Of a stretch of 64,000 nt of DNA, positions 28,336 to 37,209 are shown piece after piece (positions within the stretch are counted from its first letter, which is position 1; each line of letters begins with the position of its first letter). The translations under genes were made by a program, and so were the position numbers. The stretch spans positions 102,458-166,457 of the forward strand of contig CASFPE010000030.1 of the NCBI GenBank assembly GCA_949296575.1. The letters are read 5' to 3'. The notes under the pieces were generated by a model. The model was not told the DNA's origin. It searched no databases and saw nothing but the letters and a program-made list of their open reading frames with translations. This DNA comes from an uncultured Bacteroides sp. Lineage in GTDB: Bacteria > Bacteroidota > Bacteroidia > Bacteroidales > Bacteroidaceae.

Positions 28336-30120
28336 TCAGCGGACGAAGGCTTTCGCCGTCTCCGCCCGCCCGTCTTTGTAGACGGTGCGCACGATGACCA
28401 CGCCCGGCTGCGGCGCCGCCAGGCGCAGGCCGCCCACGGAATAATACTCCGTGCGGAGCGCTTCTCCCGCCGATGGCGCGAGGAGGCCCGCCCCGCCGGC
28501 ATCGGACACGCGGATGTTGTCCACAAAGATGTAGGGCAGCAGGGCATGGCGCGAGGTGAACGCCAGCTGCACCACCCGTCCCCGCCATTCGTCGAGCGGC
28601 ACCGCCACTTCCAGCCAGCCTTCCTCGGCAGGAAGCTCGGCGGAGCGCACCGTGCAGGCCACAGCCGTCTCCCCGCCGCAGGCCACGGCCACTTCCAGTT
28701 CGTTGGTGTTCGCCTCCCCTTCGCTCTCCGGGATGTGGTAGACGTAGAACGCCAGCGCCGGGCTTTCCAGTCCGGCAAGGTCTATCTTGCCCGTGAGGAA
28801 CGTCCCGTAGTCGCCCAGGTAGGAAGCCTCCGAACCGATGAAGCCCCCGTCGCCGTCCTGCGCCTCAAGGCCGCTTTCCTCCGTGGTGAAGGTCCTCCAC
28901 GCGGCCAAGTCCTCCGGGAAAGTGCCGACGATGGTGGCCGCCTTGCCGCCCGCGAAGCTCTCGGCGAAGGGCGCGGGATAGGCCGGGCCCACGGCGAGCA
29001 GCGGCGAGTAGGCGAAGTTGGAGATGCCTCCCCGTGTCTCTGCCACCACGCAGTATTGCACGAACGCCTGCGCCGCAGTGCCATCGACGGCTTGGAAGGT
29101 CTTCGAGGTCTCCGTCAGGCCGCTATGCAGGAGCGTGGCCTGCCCCTCCCCGCCATAGATGCGGTAGGTGACGTAGGCCGCGTCGAGCGCGTTGCCCCGG
29201 ATGTCGGCCGCCACCGGCTCCCAGGCAAGGGTCACCTCGCCCGGCGTGCCGGTCTCCGTGAGGGTGATTCCCGCCGGGTCGGCCGGTTCCAGCACGCCCA
29301 CGAAAGCCTTCACCTCCGCCGCCGGGCTCTCGCCCCCGTCGTTGACGGCGATGGCGGAGTACGTGTAGCGCGAGCATTCCGGCACCTCGTCCACATATTG
29401 CAAGGCCGCGCCGGGGGCGGGCGCCTCGAACGTGTGGATGGCCGCCCCGTCGCGCAGGAGGCGTACTTCCTGCAACGCCTTCAGCGGGTTGCCCGCCAAG
29501 TCATGGGTGGGGGCCGCCAGGGAGATGTCGGCCTTCAGCTCCCCGTTGGTGCGGGTCGCGGCGGCGAGCGCCGTGGGCGCGGCGGGCGCCGTGCTGCCGG
29601 TGGCCGCGCCTATCTCCAAGTTCTTCACGCTGATGGAATACGTGTCGGCGGCGCTGCACCCGTGGATGCCCACGTAGTAGGTGCCGCTTTCCGCCGGGGA
29701 AAGGGTGCCGGTGTAGGCCCGGTATTCGGTGTGGGCCGCCTGCGTGCGGGGCACGATAGCCGCCGTCAGGGCTTCAGGCTCGGGAGCGGCGCCGTACATC
29801 ACTTCAAACGTCTCCTCGGTCGAGGCGTTCCCCGTCATCACCTCGATGGAGAAGCTGTACATCTTGCCGCCTTCCAAGGCCAAGGGGGGCGTGATGAGCC
29901 AGTCGTCCATCGCCAGTTCCGTGTTGAAGGAAATCTGCGCGGATCCCAGGTAGGGCGACCAGCGGGTGCCGTCGCCGTTCACGTCGAGGATGGTGTAGGT
30001 GTCTGCAAAGTCTCCCGTGGCGAACGCCTCGGAGTAAGGGGGCGTGACGGTCTGCGCCTGTGCGCCGCCTGCCAGCAAGAGGATTGCCAGGCAGGCGCAT
30101 GAAAGCAAAGTCTTTTTCAT
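28336..30120 (-). CDS. Secreted choice-of-anchor J / fibronectin-like protein
   Basis: A 594-residue exported protein of unknown role. The start is the ATG at 30120, since only there does a good signal peptide begin (MKKTLLSCACLAILLLAGGAQA); longer frames run through tandem repeats. Domains in order: a choice-of-anchor J beta-sandwich (residues 25-180, with DVNGDGTRW and DDWLITPP), two fibronectin III-like segments (about 185-370), a second choice-of-anchor J domain (about 375-540), and a C-terminal tail (YYSVGGLRLAAPQPGVVIVR) of the type IX kind. Its architecture is a short form of the 1428-residue protein at 49817-54103. Such proteins are often carbohydrate-binding or protease-associated, but nothing here fixes a function. 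Confidence 0.88.
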   Translation of the reverse strand: MKKTLLSCACLAILLLAGGAQAQTVTPPYSEAFATGDFADTYTILDVNGDGTRWSPYLGSAQISFNTELAMDDWLITPPLALEGGKMYSFSIEVMTGNASTEETFEVMYGAAPEPEALTAAIVPRTQAAHTEYRAYTGTLSPAESGTYYVGIHGCSAADTYSISVKNLEIGAATGSTAPAAPTALAAATRTNGELKADISLAAPTHDLAGNPLKALQEVRLLRDGAAIHTFEAPAPGAALQYVDEVPECSRYTYSAIAVNDGGESPAAEVKAFVGVLEPADPAGITLTETGTPGEVTLAWEPVAADIRGNALDAAYVTYRIYGGEGQATLLHSGLTETSKTFQAVDGTAAQAFVQYCVVAETRGGISNFAYSPLLAVGPAYPAPFAESFAGGKAATIVGTFPEDLAAWRTFTTEESGLEAQDGDGGFIGSEASYLGDYGTFLTGKIDLAGLESPALAFYVYHIPESEGEANTNELEVAVACGGETAVACTVRSAELPAEEGWLEVAVPLDEWRGRVVQLAFTSRHALLPYIFVDNIRVSDAGGAGLLAPSAGEALRTEYYSVGGLRLAAPQPGVVIVRTVYKDGRAETAKAFVR

Positions 30121-30152
30121 AATATTCCTTGTTTGATGGTTAATGACGGAGG

Positions 30153-30160
30153 CAAATATA
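30153..30160 (-). promoter_or_regulatory. -7 element of the choice-of-anchor J gene
   Basis: TATATTTG on the minus strand, 33 bp before the start codon, at the same place in the cassette as 27865-27858. Confidence 0.65.
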
Positions 30161-30297
30161 GGGCATCTCCATGGGAAAAGCAAGCCCCCGGCGGGAAATG
30201 TTGGCTTCCTCTCCCCGCCCCTGCCCCGGCGGGGACGCGCAAGGGGAACTGCCCGCCTTGCCTTGTATGAACTGTTTACCATGACGAAAGAGATGCA

Positions 30298-30435
30298 ACG
30301 ACCCACGCATGGGTGGAGGGATGACCCACGCATGGGTGAGGTAGTGACCCACGCATGGGTGGAGGGATGACCCACGCATGGGTGGAGGGATGACCCACGC
30401 ATGGGTGGAGGGATGACCCACGCATGGGTGAAGGG
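30298..30435. repeat. 23-bp tandem array with palindromic units
   Basis: Six consecutive units of exactly 23 bp, nearly identical to each other, each holding the hairpin-forming ACCCACGCATGGGT. The array starts 138 bp upstream of the -7 element. Confidence 0.92.
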
Positions 30436-30639
30436 TCAGGGTACGCATCCCCTCCGGCACCCCCTCCGCAAGGGCCTGTGGGGCATGTTTCCAGTGTTGA
30501 CCAAAAGGCCAAGGTGACGAGTTAACAAGTTGGCAAGTTGACGAGGCGGAAGCCCGGCGGGCTTCCGCCAGAGAATGGCAAGCGGTTCGTGTTGTATCCA
30601 TCTTTTACTGCCCGGAAGGGCTGATGCAGCTTCCTCCCC

Positions 30640-32088
30640 CTACATCCCCAAGGGAAGGCCGAGGGCATGCCAAAGGAGGAACAACGCCACCCAGGCCGCC
30701 GCCGCCCACAGGCTGAGCCGCCCGGCGGGGCGGAACAGGGCGGCGAAACCCGCCTCCGGCACGTGACGCTGCATGCAGGCCAAGGCAAACGGGGCGTAGT
30801 ACATGAAGGGCGTGACGGCGTTCGTCAGGCTGTCGCCCACGCGGTAGGCGCACTGCGCCCAGTCGGCCCCCACCCCCATGGCGGCGAAGGCCGGCACCAC
30901 GGCGGCGGCCAGCAGCGACCACTTCGCCGTGGCCGACACCATGAACAAGTTCGCCGCCGCAGCCAGCGCGATGAGGAGGAGCAACGCCGCCCACGGCGCG
31001 TCGGGCAGGGGCATGCACCGCTCCGCCATCCACAGGAGCAGGCAACGGTCCAGCCGGGAATACTCCAGGCAGGCGAACATCTGCGACGCGAAGAAGGCCA
31101 TGGCGACAAACGAGGCCAGCGGCGGCAACCCCGCCGAAAGGTCCCGCGCCACGTCGCCGCCCGTGCGGTAACGCCCCGACAAAAGCCCGTAGGCCGCCCC
31201 CGACAACCCCAAACCGAGGGACACCAGGAACAACGCCCCGGCCATGAACGGCGAGCGGGCCATGCCCCCCGCCACCCCGCGCAGGATGCCCCAAGGAGAG
31301 AACGTGGCCAACGCCACCAGCGCAGCATACGCGCCCGCCACCAACAAGGCCCCAGAAAGGGCGCGAAGCTCCCGCCGCGACAACGCCTTTGCCGGGCGCA
31401 CAGGCGCAGGCACGCCCCCGCCGCCGCCCATCGCGGCCGACAGCCGCCGCCCCTGCCACCACACGGCCGCCCCCACCACGACGGCCGAAGCCGCCATGAA
31501 ATACCAGTTGCAGAGAGGCCCCGCGCCCGACACCCCCTGCCCGCCGCAGGCATCGGCGGTGGAACGCGCCAGCAGCAGGTCCACCATGGCGGGGAACAGG
31601 TTGGCGCTGTACCCGCAAGCCACCGACACGTAGGCCGTCACGATGCCCGCCACGGGGTGCATGCCCGCCTCGCGGAAGAACACGGCGGCCAAGGGCAGGA
31701 GGAGGATATAGCCCGCGTCGCCCGCCACGTTCGACAGCACGCCCGCCGCCACCACGGCAGGCAGCACGGCGGCACGCCCCGCCCGGCTGCGCGACAAGGC
31801 ACGGGCGCAGGCCGGCAACAGCCCGGAATGCTCCGCCAAGCCCACGCCCAGCAGGGCCACCAGCGCCATGCCCAAGGGGGCAAAGCCGGTGAAGTTGCCC
31901 ACCGCATGGCGCACGCCCCACCGCACGCCCTCCGCGCTGAGCAGGCTGCGCACGTGGAGCGTGCCGCCCGTGGAGGGGTCGGCCACGGCCAGGCCGTAGA
32001 TGTCCGCCAGCCACGATAGGACGGCCACCGCCATCGCCAGCAGGAGGTAGAGGGCGGCAGGGTGCAGGATATAAGGCTTATTCCTCAT
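30640..32088 (-). CDS. AbgT-family transporter
   Basis: Inner-membrane transporter of the AbgT family, 482 residues and more than ten hydrophobic helices. Family members take up p-aminobenzoyl-glutamate or export sulfonamides. The conserved stretches are NFTGFAPLGMALVALLGVGLAEHSGLL near residue 65 and SNVAGDAGYILLLPLAAVFF near 117, plus the inverted-repeat half with SATAKWSLLAA and DSLTNAVTPFMYY near 365-410. The start overlaps the end of the response-regulator gene by 11 bp, so it is the last gene of the sensor kinase operon. Base composition is very GC-rich. Substrate unknown. Confidence 0.88.
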   Translation of the reverse strand: MRNKPYILHPAALYLLLAMAVAVLSWLADIYGLAVADPSTGGTLHVRSLLSAEGVRWGVRHAVGNFTGFAPLGMALVALLGVGLAEHSGLLPACARALSRSRAGRAAVLPAVVAAGVLSNVAGDAGYILLLPLAAVFFREAGMHPVAGIVTAYVSVACGYSANLFPAMVDLLLARSTADACGGQGVSGAGPLCNWYFMAASAVVVGAAVWWQGRRLSAAMGGGGGVPAPVRPAKALSRRELRALSGALLVAGAYAALVALATFSPWGILRGVAGGMARSPFMAGALFLVSLGLGLSGAAYGLLSGRYRTGGDVARDLSAGLPPLASFVAMAFFASQMFACLEYSRLDRCLLLWMAERCMPLPDAPWAALLLLIALAAAANLFMVSATAKWSLLAAAVVPAFAAMGVGADWAQCAYRVGDSLTNAVTPFMYYAPFALACMQRHVPEAGFAALFRPAGRLSLWAAAAWVALFLLWHALGLPLGM

Positions 32089-32818
32089 CTTCCTCCAAAT
32101 TGTCGATGTCGAGGATGCGCAGTTCCAAGGCGCGCACCACGAGGCGGGTGGCGTTCACCCCGCTGCGTTCGCCGGGGGCAAAGAGGCGGTTCACCAAGTC
32201 GGCCTGCCGCTTTTCCAGCGACTTCACCCCAAAGGGCATGCCCTTGAGGGCGGCAATCATCTCCTTGGTGTAGCCCAGGGCAAGGTGGCGGAGGAACCGT
32301 TCGTCGTATTCGTCGATGTCGTAGCTCACCACGGCCTCCATGCGCTTGGCATCGTTGGCCACCGCCCGCTTGAAGCGTTCCACGACCTTCTCCAAGAGGG
32401 GATAGTTGAACACCAGCTTCTTTCCGTCCATCACGGCCAGCACGTCGGTCTTGGTGAGCAACTCTCCCGTCTTCAGGATGATGCCGTCGGCGCCCGCGTC
32501 CAGCACGTCCACCCACAGCTTCTCGTTCAGCACCTCCCCGGTGAAAATCAGCACGCGGACTCCCGGATGCTCCCGGTGCAGCCTGCGGCATATCTCCACG
32601 CCCACGGTGGTGGAGCCGCCCAAGCCCAAGTCGAGCAGCACGAGGTCGGGCAACGCCTGTCCCATCAATGCCCAGAACTCCTGCTCCGTCATGGCCGTGC
32701 CGATAATCTCCGCTTCAGGAATCTCGTGGCGGAATATTTCCTCCGTCCCCTTCAACTCCAACTTGGCATCCTCTACGATGATGACCTTAAACCGTCTTGT
32801 TTCCATATCTTCGTTCAT
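32078..32818 (-). CDS. Response regulator paired with the double sensor kinase
   Basis: A 246-residue regulator. The receiver domain (residues 9-125) has the acidic pair Glu16-Asp17, the phosphorylated Asp63 in LVLLDLG and the conserved Lys in IILKTGE. The C-terminal part (about 165-240) looks like a LuxR/sigma-region-4 type helix-turn-helix (FLRHLALGYTKEMIAALKG, then NATRLVVRALELRILD). The start at 32818 overlaps the kinase stop as ATGA; an inner Met at 32806 is possible. From memory the C-terminal part is the kind labelled DUF5932 in Bacteroidota. Confidence 0.88.
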   Translation of the reverse strand: MNEDMETRRFKVIIVEDAKLELKGTEEIFRHEIPEAEIIGTAMTEQEFWALMGQALPDLVLLDLGLGGSTTVGVEICRRLHREHPGVRVLIFTGEVLNEKLWVDVLDAGADGIILKTGELLTKTDVLAVMDGKKLVFNYPLLEKVVERFKRAVANDAKRMEAVVSYDIDEYDERFLRHLALGYTKEMIAALKGMPFGVKSLEKRQADLVNRLFAPGERSGVNATRLVVRALELRILDIDNLEEDEE

Positions 32819-35800
32819 ACTGTTTTTAATGGCAATGTGAAATACACCGTGAAGCCCCCCTCCGGGCAAGGCACGGCATTGATGCGGCATCCCCGGCGGC
32901 CTGCATGCTCGTCGTGGTCGCGGATGACCTGCTTGCACAGCAGATGCTCCACGCCCCGCAGATGCCCGCCCTCGTCCATGCGCAACTGCTCCCGGCGGGG
33001 AGAGAAGAACTGGTTCAGTTCCTCCTGCGAAAAGCAACGGCGGGTGTCGGTGAAGCTCACCCGCGCAAAGCCCTCCTCGCACGCCGCAGAGAGGAGCAAA
33101 CGCCCGTCCTGCCCGCCATGCGCAGCTTCCCGGAGGAGGCATTCCAAGAGGAAGCGCAGTTCCACCCTGTCGCCCGTCACCCGCAGGGAGGTGGGTTCCA
33201 CCTCAAGGGACAGCCGGCAAGGCGACTTCCTCATCAAGCGCGCAAGGAGCCTCCGGGCATCGTCGAACAGGTCCTGCAACGGCACGGTGGCACGGCGGAA
33301 AGCCGTTTCCTCCAGTTGCCTGGCCGCACAGGCGCTGAGTATCGTGTAGACATCTTTGTAATAAGACGCCAGTTCGCCGACGGCCTTGATGCTCTCCCGC
33401 CTTTCCTCCTCCGGCATCTCCCCGGCGTTCAGGCGGTCGATAATCTGCTTGATGCGGTTCGGGTAATAGATGGTCTCGTGCTTGATGACGGAAAGGCAGT
33501 TGTCCAACACCATGTTCTGCACATGCAGCTGGTTGCCTTCGAACAGGGTGCGCCGCATCCCGTCCTCCGCATACTCTATCTCCCTGCGCTTGTCAATGGG
33601 TTTCACCATGGTGTTGAACACCACGATGGCAATGTACTGCGCCACTAATTCCGACAGCAACAAGCCTGCCTCCCTGTCCGCCCATGCCGCTTGGCGCAAG
33701 AGGAACACGCCCACGCAGCGGCGGGCGCCGCCCGCATCCGCCAGCAAAGGGAAGCATTGGACCTCCCCGCCGGGACTGCACACATGCTCCCGGCGTTTGA
33801 AGCATTCCGCCGCACAGGCGGCACAATCATCGTCCCACTGCATGCCCCCTGACGGCCTCAACCCCAAGCTGCCCTCCGCCGGCACTGCAATGTCTGCCTC
33901 CTCGGCAGAGAGCAGCCCGCACAATGCTTCCGAACAATGCCTGATGATGCGCACAGGCACTTGGGCATAGTCCTCGTCATCCGCCCCGTGCAAAAGGGAG
34001 GAATCGAACATCAGGCGGTTAATGTCCAGCACTTGTTCCAAGTTCCGGCGGCTGGCCGACCTGCGCCGGACATAGAACACATAGTAGCCTGCCAACGATG
34101 CCGCCAGCAACAGCACGCACAGGATGATGCCCACCGTCTTGTTGCTGGCCGACTGCCGCAGCTGCGCACAGTATTCAGCCAGCGAAGTGTCCTCGCCCAC
34201 CAGCTTGTAGAGAGCCGTATATGCCCGGTTGTTGTAGCGGTATGCCTCCCAGTCGCGCAGGGCAAGGAAAGCCACGGCAGCCTCATTGCGGATGTCCAGT
34301 ATCACATGGTAGTCCGTGTCAACCATGTCCTTCCACCATGCCACTTCGGGGATGTTTCCCTGCCCGTAAAGAGACATCTGCCCCTCCTGCCCGGTGCATG
34401 CTTGGAAATGCTCGTTCAGGCACATCATCGCAGAATCGGCATAGGCCACTGCATCGCGGTAGTAACCCTCCACGTTGCTGTCGTAGGCACGGTCGGCAAA
34501 GTATGCCGCATCATCCAGCAACCAGTCGTAGGCGCTGTCGGCCACAAGGATGCCCATCGGCTCATCTGCCATGCCGCCATGCCCTGCCGTGCATGCCCCC
34601 GCCACGGACAGGACGGCCACGGCCAAAGCTTTCACCACTCCTTTCGGCAGGCGGAAATAAAAGCGGCTGCCTTTGCCTGTCCTGCTTTCGATGTTGAAGC
34701 AGCATACCCGGAACAGAGGGTTCGCTTTCCGGTATTTCTCGATGATGCCCTTGCAGTTCATCAGCCCGAAGCCGAAGCCTTTGTTCTGCAACAGTTCCCC
34801 TGCGGCGGCAGCATTGTCTGTCCCAATCTGCTTGGAGTCGTAGACTTTTTCGTTCAATATGCGCGACACGTCGTGCGGGGAAAGACCTATGCCATTGTCT
34901 TCCACCGAGATTTCCACGTGGTCTTCTGCCTCTTTGGCGTACACGCGCACCGTTCCTCCCTCTGGAGTGTATTTCCGGGCATTCTCCGTCAGCGTGTTAA
35001 TCATGAACAAGGTGAGTGCCTTGTCGGCCTTGACGATGCAATCCGTGGGCATCACTTGGAAGGTTTGACGCTTGGCATCGAAGGTCCGACGGTTCTTTGC
35101 CAGCACCTTGAACAGGCCGTCCAGCGCGAAGTTCTCTATGTTCAGGCTCATTGCTCCTTGTTTCATCTTTATCCACAAGGCCAGTATGTCGTTGTACTCG
35201 TTGATTTTGCCGGCCAGTTCCCCGATGTACTTGCACTTTCCGCGACTCACTTCTTCGTTTTCTGCGTACGCTGCGTGCTGCAGTTTGCCTGTTTCATTGA
35301 TAATCCGGTCTATCAACGGCTGGATGCCTGCCACAATGGCCAAGCATGCACGCTTCACTACGTTCTGCTTCTTGTTTTCCTCCAGATGCTGCTCATGGAT
35401 GTAACGTTCCTTGTCCAGCCGTCGTTCTTCGTCGCCCAACGCCATCATCTCCCGCCCGTTCTCCAATGCCCAGGCAACATACGGGGCGACCACACGCAAA
35501 GCAGCTTCTTCCTCTTTGCCCAACTTCCTGTCCGCGTAAGCCCTCAACATGCCTGTCCGCCGTTCTTCTCCCGGAACGAGCAGGGGGCATTCCGCCATGC
35601 ACGCCCCCGGCAATGGATGGTTGCCTTCCGCATCGCCGCAAAGCACGAACTGCACTTCCTTTACCCCCAGCAGGTCTTTAAGCCCCGGCAGAAGCGCTTC
35701 CCGCACCGAACGGGCCACATCGTCCAGAGACTTGGCATCCACCGGCACGGAGACGGCCACCTTCTGGCAGATGGAAAGAAGCTCCCGCAGGCGTTGCGTG

Positions 35801-37209
35801 TCCCGCTGGTTGCGGCGTTTCCAGTTCCTGTCCAAGAACCAGAACAGCACGACGGCCAGCAAAACGCCCGCCCCCATCGCATGGATGAGGAAGTTCAACT
35901 GGGCGGATTCTTCCGCCAACGCCCAATAGCGGCTCTCCAGTTCCTTGTCCTGCCGGATGTTGTAGAGGATGTCCAGATAGACGTTGCGGTTATAGTCCGA
36001 CTCACGCTTCATGCCCATGCCCGCATAGGCCACGCTGAGTTGCTCGCGTATCCCGGCAATCCACTCCGGCACAGTCTTGACGCGCCCGCTGTTTATCCAC
36101 GACAACTCGGCAGGCAACGAGTCCTGCGCCACGTACATTGCCAGCGTGTCGCCCTTTTCCAAAGGGTAATGCAGGGCATGGTGCCTGTTCACGCAGCCCA
36201 ATGCCTGCGACAGCACATCCAGCGCTTCCCGGTAACGCCCGTGCATGTTGAGCCACGAAGCCAGCACGCGGCAAGCGCCGGCCACTTGGTAGCCGTCGTG
36301 GCGCTGCATGGAAATCTCCAAAGACTGCATGGCCAGCCGATATGGCAGCAAGGTGTCGGACTCGTCTTCCAAGCCCAGCATCGCCAAAGCCTGCGGCCTC
36401 CTTTCCCGCACAATCGCGCCCGATTCCTTTTCGCCCAGCAGTTCGGCCAGGCTTTGCAGGCTGGCTGCCACGAAATAACCGCAGCCTTCTTTCCGTGCCA
36501 TGCGGAGGCACATATCCAAATTGTTGAACCGGCACAGCACTTGCGACGGCCAATCCTCCGCTCCGCACAGCCCTGCCATCCCTTTCACGTAACGGTAATG
36601 AAGTTGTTGGGCGGCATCCTGCTCCCGCAGTTCGTCCAGGTCCACCTTTTCCAAAGCCTCCACGGCTTCCGCATGTTGCTGGAGGTAATAATGATATACT
36701 GCCGAAACGATGTGGAATTCCGAGAAGGCATAGCGCAACCGCCGGCGTTCATGCTCCTCCACGAACACCGGCATGTCCTCGCTGATGCGGCTTATCCGCC
36801 TCAAGGCGCGGTTGCGGAAATCGTAATATTCCTTGTTGCGCGCCGTGCGCTGGCACACTTTCATCAGGCCGATGTCGGCAATGAGCCGTTCCAGTTCGTT
36901 GGAAGTCAGCGACGGCACCTCCTTGAAAAGGGCTTCCGCCCGGTCGAAGTCCATGTCGAGGAAAGCGCAAGCCCCCAGATTGTTGGCCGCCTCAGCCTTC
37001 CCCAAGCGGTAACGCCCCGCTTCATCGTATGCCCTTTGCGCCGCCTCGCGCGACGCTTCCGCGTTGCAGTAGAGGGAATCATGCGAATCTTCGTTCAGCC
37101 GGTCAATGGCGCGCGTCTTCCCGGAAGGCACAATCCCGCCGCATGCCGCCAAGCAAAGGAGCAAGATGCCCGCCCACAAAAGGGCCGCCCAAAAAGATGT
37201 TTTTCCCAT
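32815..37209 (-). CDS. Double hybrid-like sensor kinase with two sensor and two kinase halves
   Basis: A 1464-residue membrane sensor. I start it at the ATG at 37209 (MGKTSFW), which gives a lipoprotein-like signal (LAAC box at residues 20-23). Order: periplasmic helical TPR-like domain (25-430), membrane helix near 450, a cytoplasmic half with coiled coil and an intact HATPase domain (N box TLTENARKYTP near 738, DNGIG near 770, GFGFGLMN near 813), then a second hydrophobic stretch with another SVAGAC box near 870, a second periplasmic domain (880-1020), a membrane helix near 1035, and a second kinase half. The first half lacks a phosphorylatable His in its dimerisation helix (IVAGIQPL); the second has one (IKHETIYYP, near 1244) but no N or G boxes. 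I recall the DUF5112 and DUF5113 labels for such proteins. Function of the split is inference. Confidence 0.85.
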   Translation of the reverse strand: MGKTSFWAALLWAGILLLCLAACGGIVPSGKTRAIDRLNEDSHDSLYCNAEASREAAQRAYDEAGRYRLGKAEAANNLGACAFLDMDFDRAEALFKEVPSLTSNELERLIADIGLMKVCQRTARNKEYYDFRNRALRRISRISEDMPVFVEEHERRRLRYAFSEFHIVSAVYHYYLQQHAEAVEALEKVDLDELREQDAAQQLHYRYVKGMAGLCGAEDWPSQVLCRFNNLDMCLRMARKEGCGYFVAASLQSLAELLGEKESGAIVRERRPQALAMLGLEDESDTLLPYRLAMQSLEISMQRHDGYQVAGACRVLASWLNMHGRYREALDVLSQALGCVNRHHALHYPLEKGDTLAMYVAQDSLPAELSWINSGRVKTVPEWIAGIREQLSVAYAGMGMKRESDYNRNVYLDILYNIRQDKELESRYWALAEESAQLNFLIHAMGAGVLLAVVLFWFLDRNWKRRNQRDTQRLRELLSICQKVAVSVPVDAKSLDDVARSVREALLPGLKDLLGVKEVQFVLCGDAEGNHPLPGACMAECPLLVPGEERRTGMLRAYADRKLGKEEEAALRVVAPYVAWALENGREMMALGDEERRLDKERYIHEQHLEENKKQNVVKRACLAIVAGIQPLIDRIINETGKLQHAAYAENEEVSRGKCKYIGELAGKINEYNDILALWIKMKQGAMSLNIENFALDGLFKVLAKNRRTFDAKRQTFQVMPTDCIVKADKALTLFMINTLTENARKYTPEGGTVRVYAKEAEDHVEISVEDNGIGLSPHDVSRILNEKVYDSKQIGTDNAAAAGELLQNKGFGFGLMNCKGIIEKYRKANPLFRVCCFNIESRTGKGSRFYFRLPKGVVKALAVAVLSVAGACTAGHGGMADEPMGILVADSAYDWLLDDAAYFADRAYDSNVEGYYRDAVAYADSAMMCLNEHFQACTGQEGQMSLYGQGNIPEVAWWKDMVDTDYHVILDIRNEAAVAFLALRDWEAYRYNNRAYTALYKLVGEDTSLAEYCAQLRQSASNKTVGIILCVLLLAASLAGYYVFYVRRRSASRRNLEQVLDINRLMFDSSLLHGADDEDYAQVPVRIIRHCSEALCGLLSAEEADIAVPAEGSLGLRPSGGMQWDDDCAACAAECFKRREHVCSPGGEVQCFPLLADAGGARRCVGVFLLRQAAWADREAGLLLSELVAQYIAIVVFNTMVKPIDKRREIEYAEDGMRRTLFEGNQLHVQNMVLDNCLSVIKHETIYYPNRIKQIIDRLNAGEMPEEERRESIKAVGELASYYKDVYTILSACAARQLEETAFRRATVPLQDLFDDARRLLARLMRKSPCRLSLEVEPTSLRVTGDRVELRFLLECLLREAAHGGQDGRLLLSAACEEGFARVSFTDTRRCFSQEELNQFFSPRREQLRMDEGGHLRGVEHLLCKQVIRDHDEHAGRRGCRINAVPCPEGGFTVYFTLPLKTV

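Larger units (their letters stand above)
30125..30620. repeat. Duplicated intergenic cassette, copy 2
   Basis: No gene. Second copy of the 27841-28335 cassette, between the choice-of-anchor J gene and the AbgT-like gene. It ends with an inverted repeat (30545-30554 with 30560-30569) that could stop transcription of the AbgT operon, though no T run follows on the minus strand. Confidence 0.8.

Noticed and set aside
28075..30102. A 675-codon open frame antisense to the choice-of-anchor J gene, and similar ones at 30667-32019 and 51551-53194
   Set aside because: Arg/Gly/His-rich translations without domains; shadows of high-GC genes.
30121..30402. N-terminal extension of the choice-of-anchor J protein
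   Set aside because: The extension translates the 23-bp array and the promoter region; the signal peptide starts at 30120.
30298..30435. CRISPR array
   Set aside because: The 23-bp units follow each other directly without spacers and no cas gene is near.
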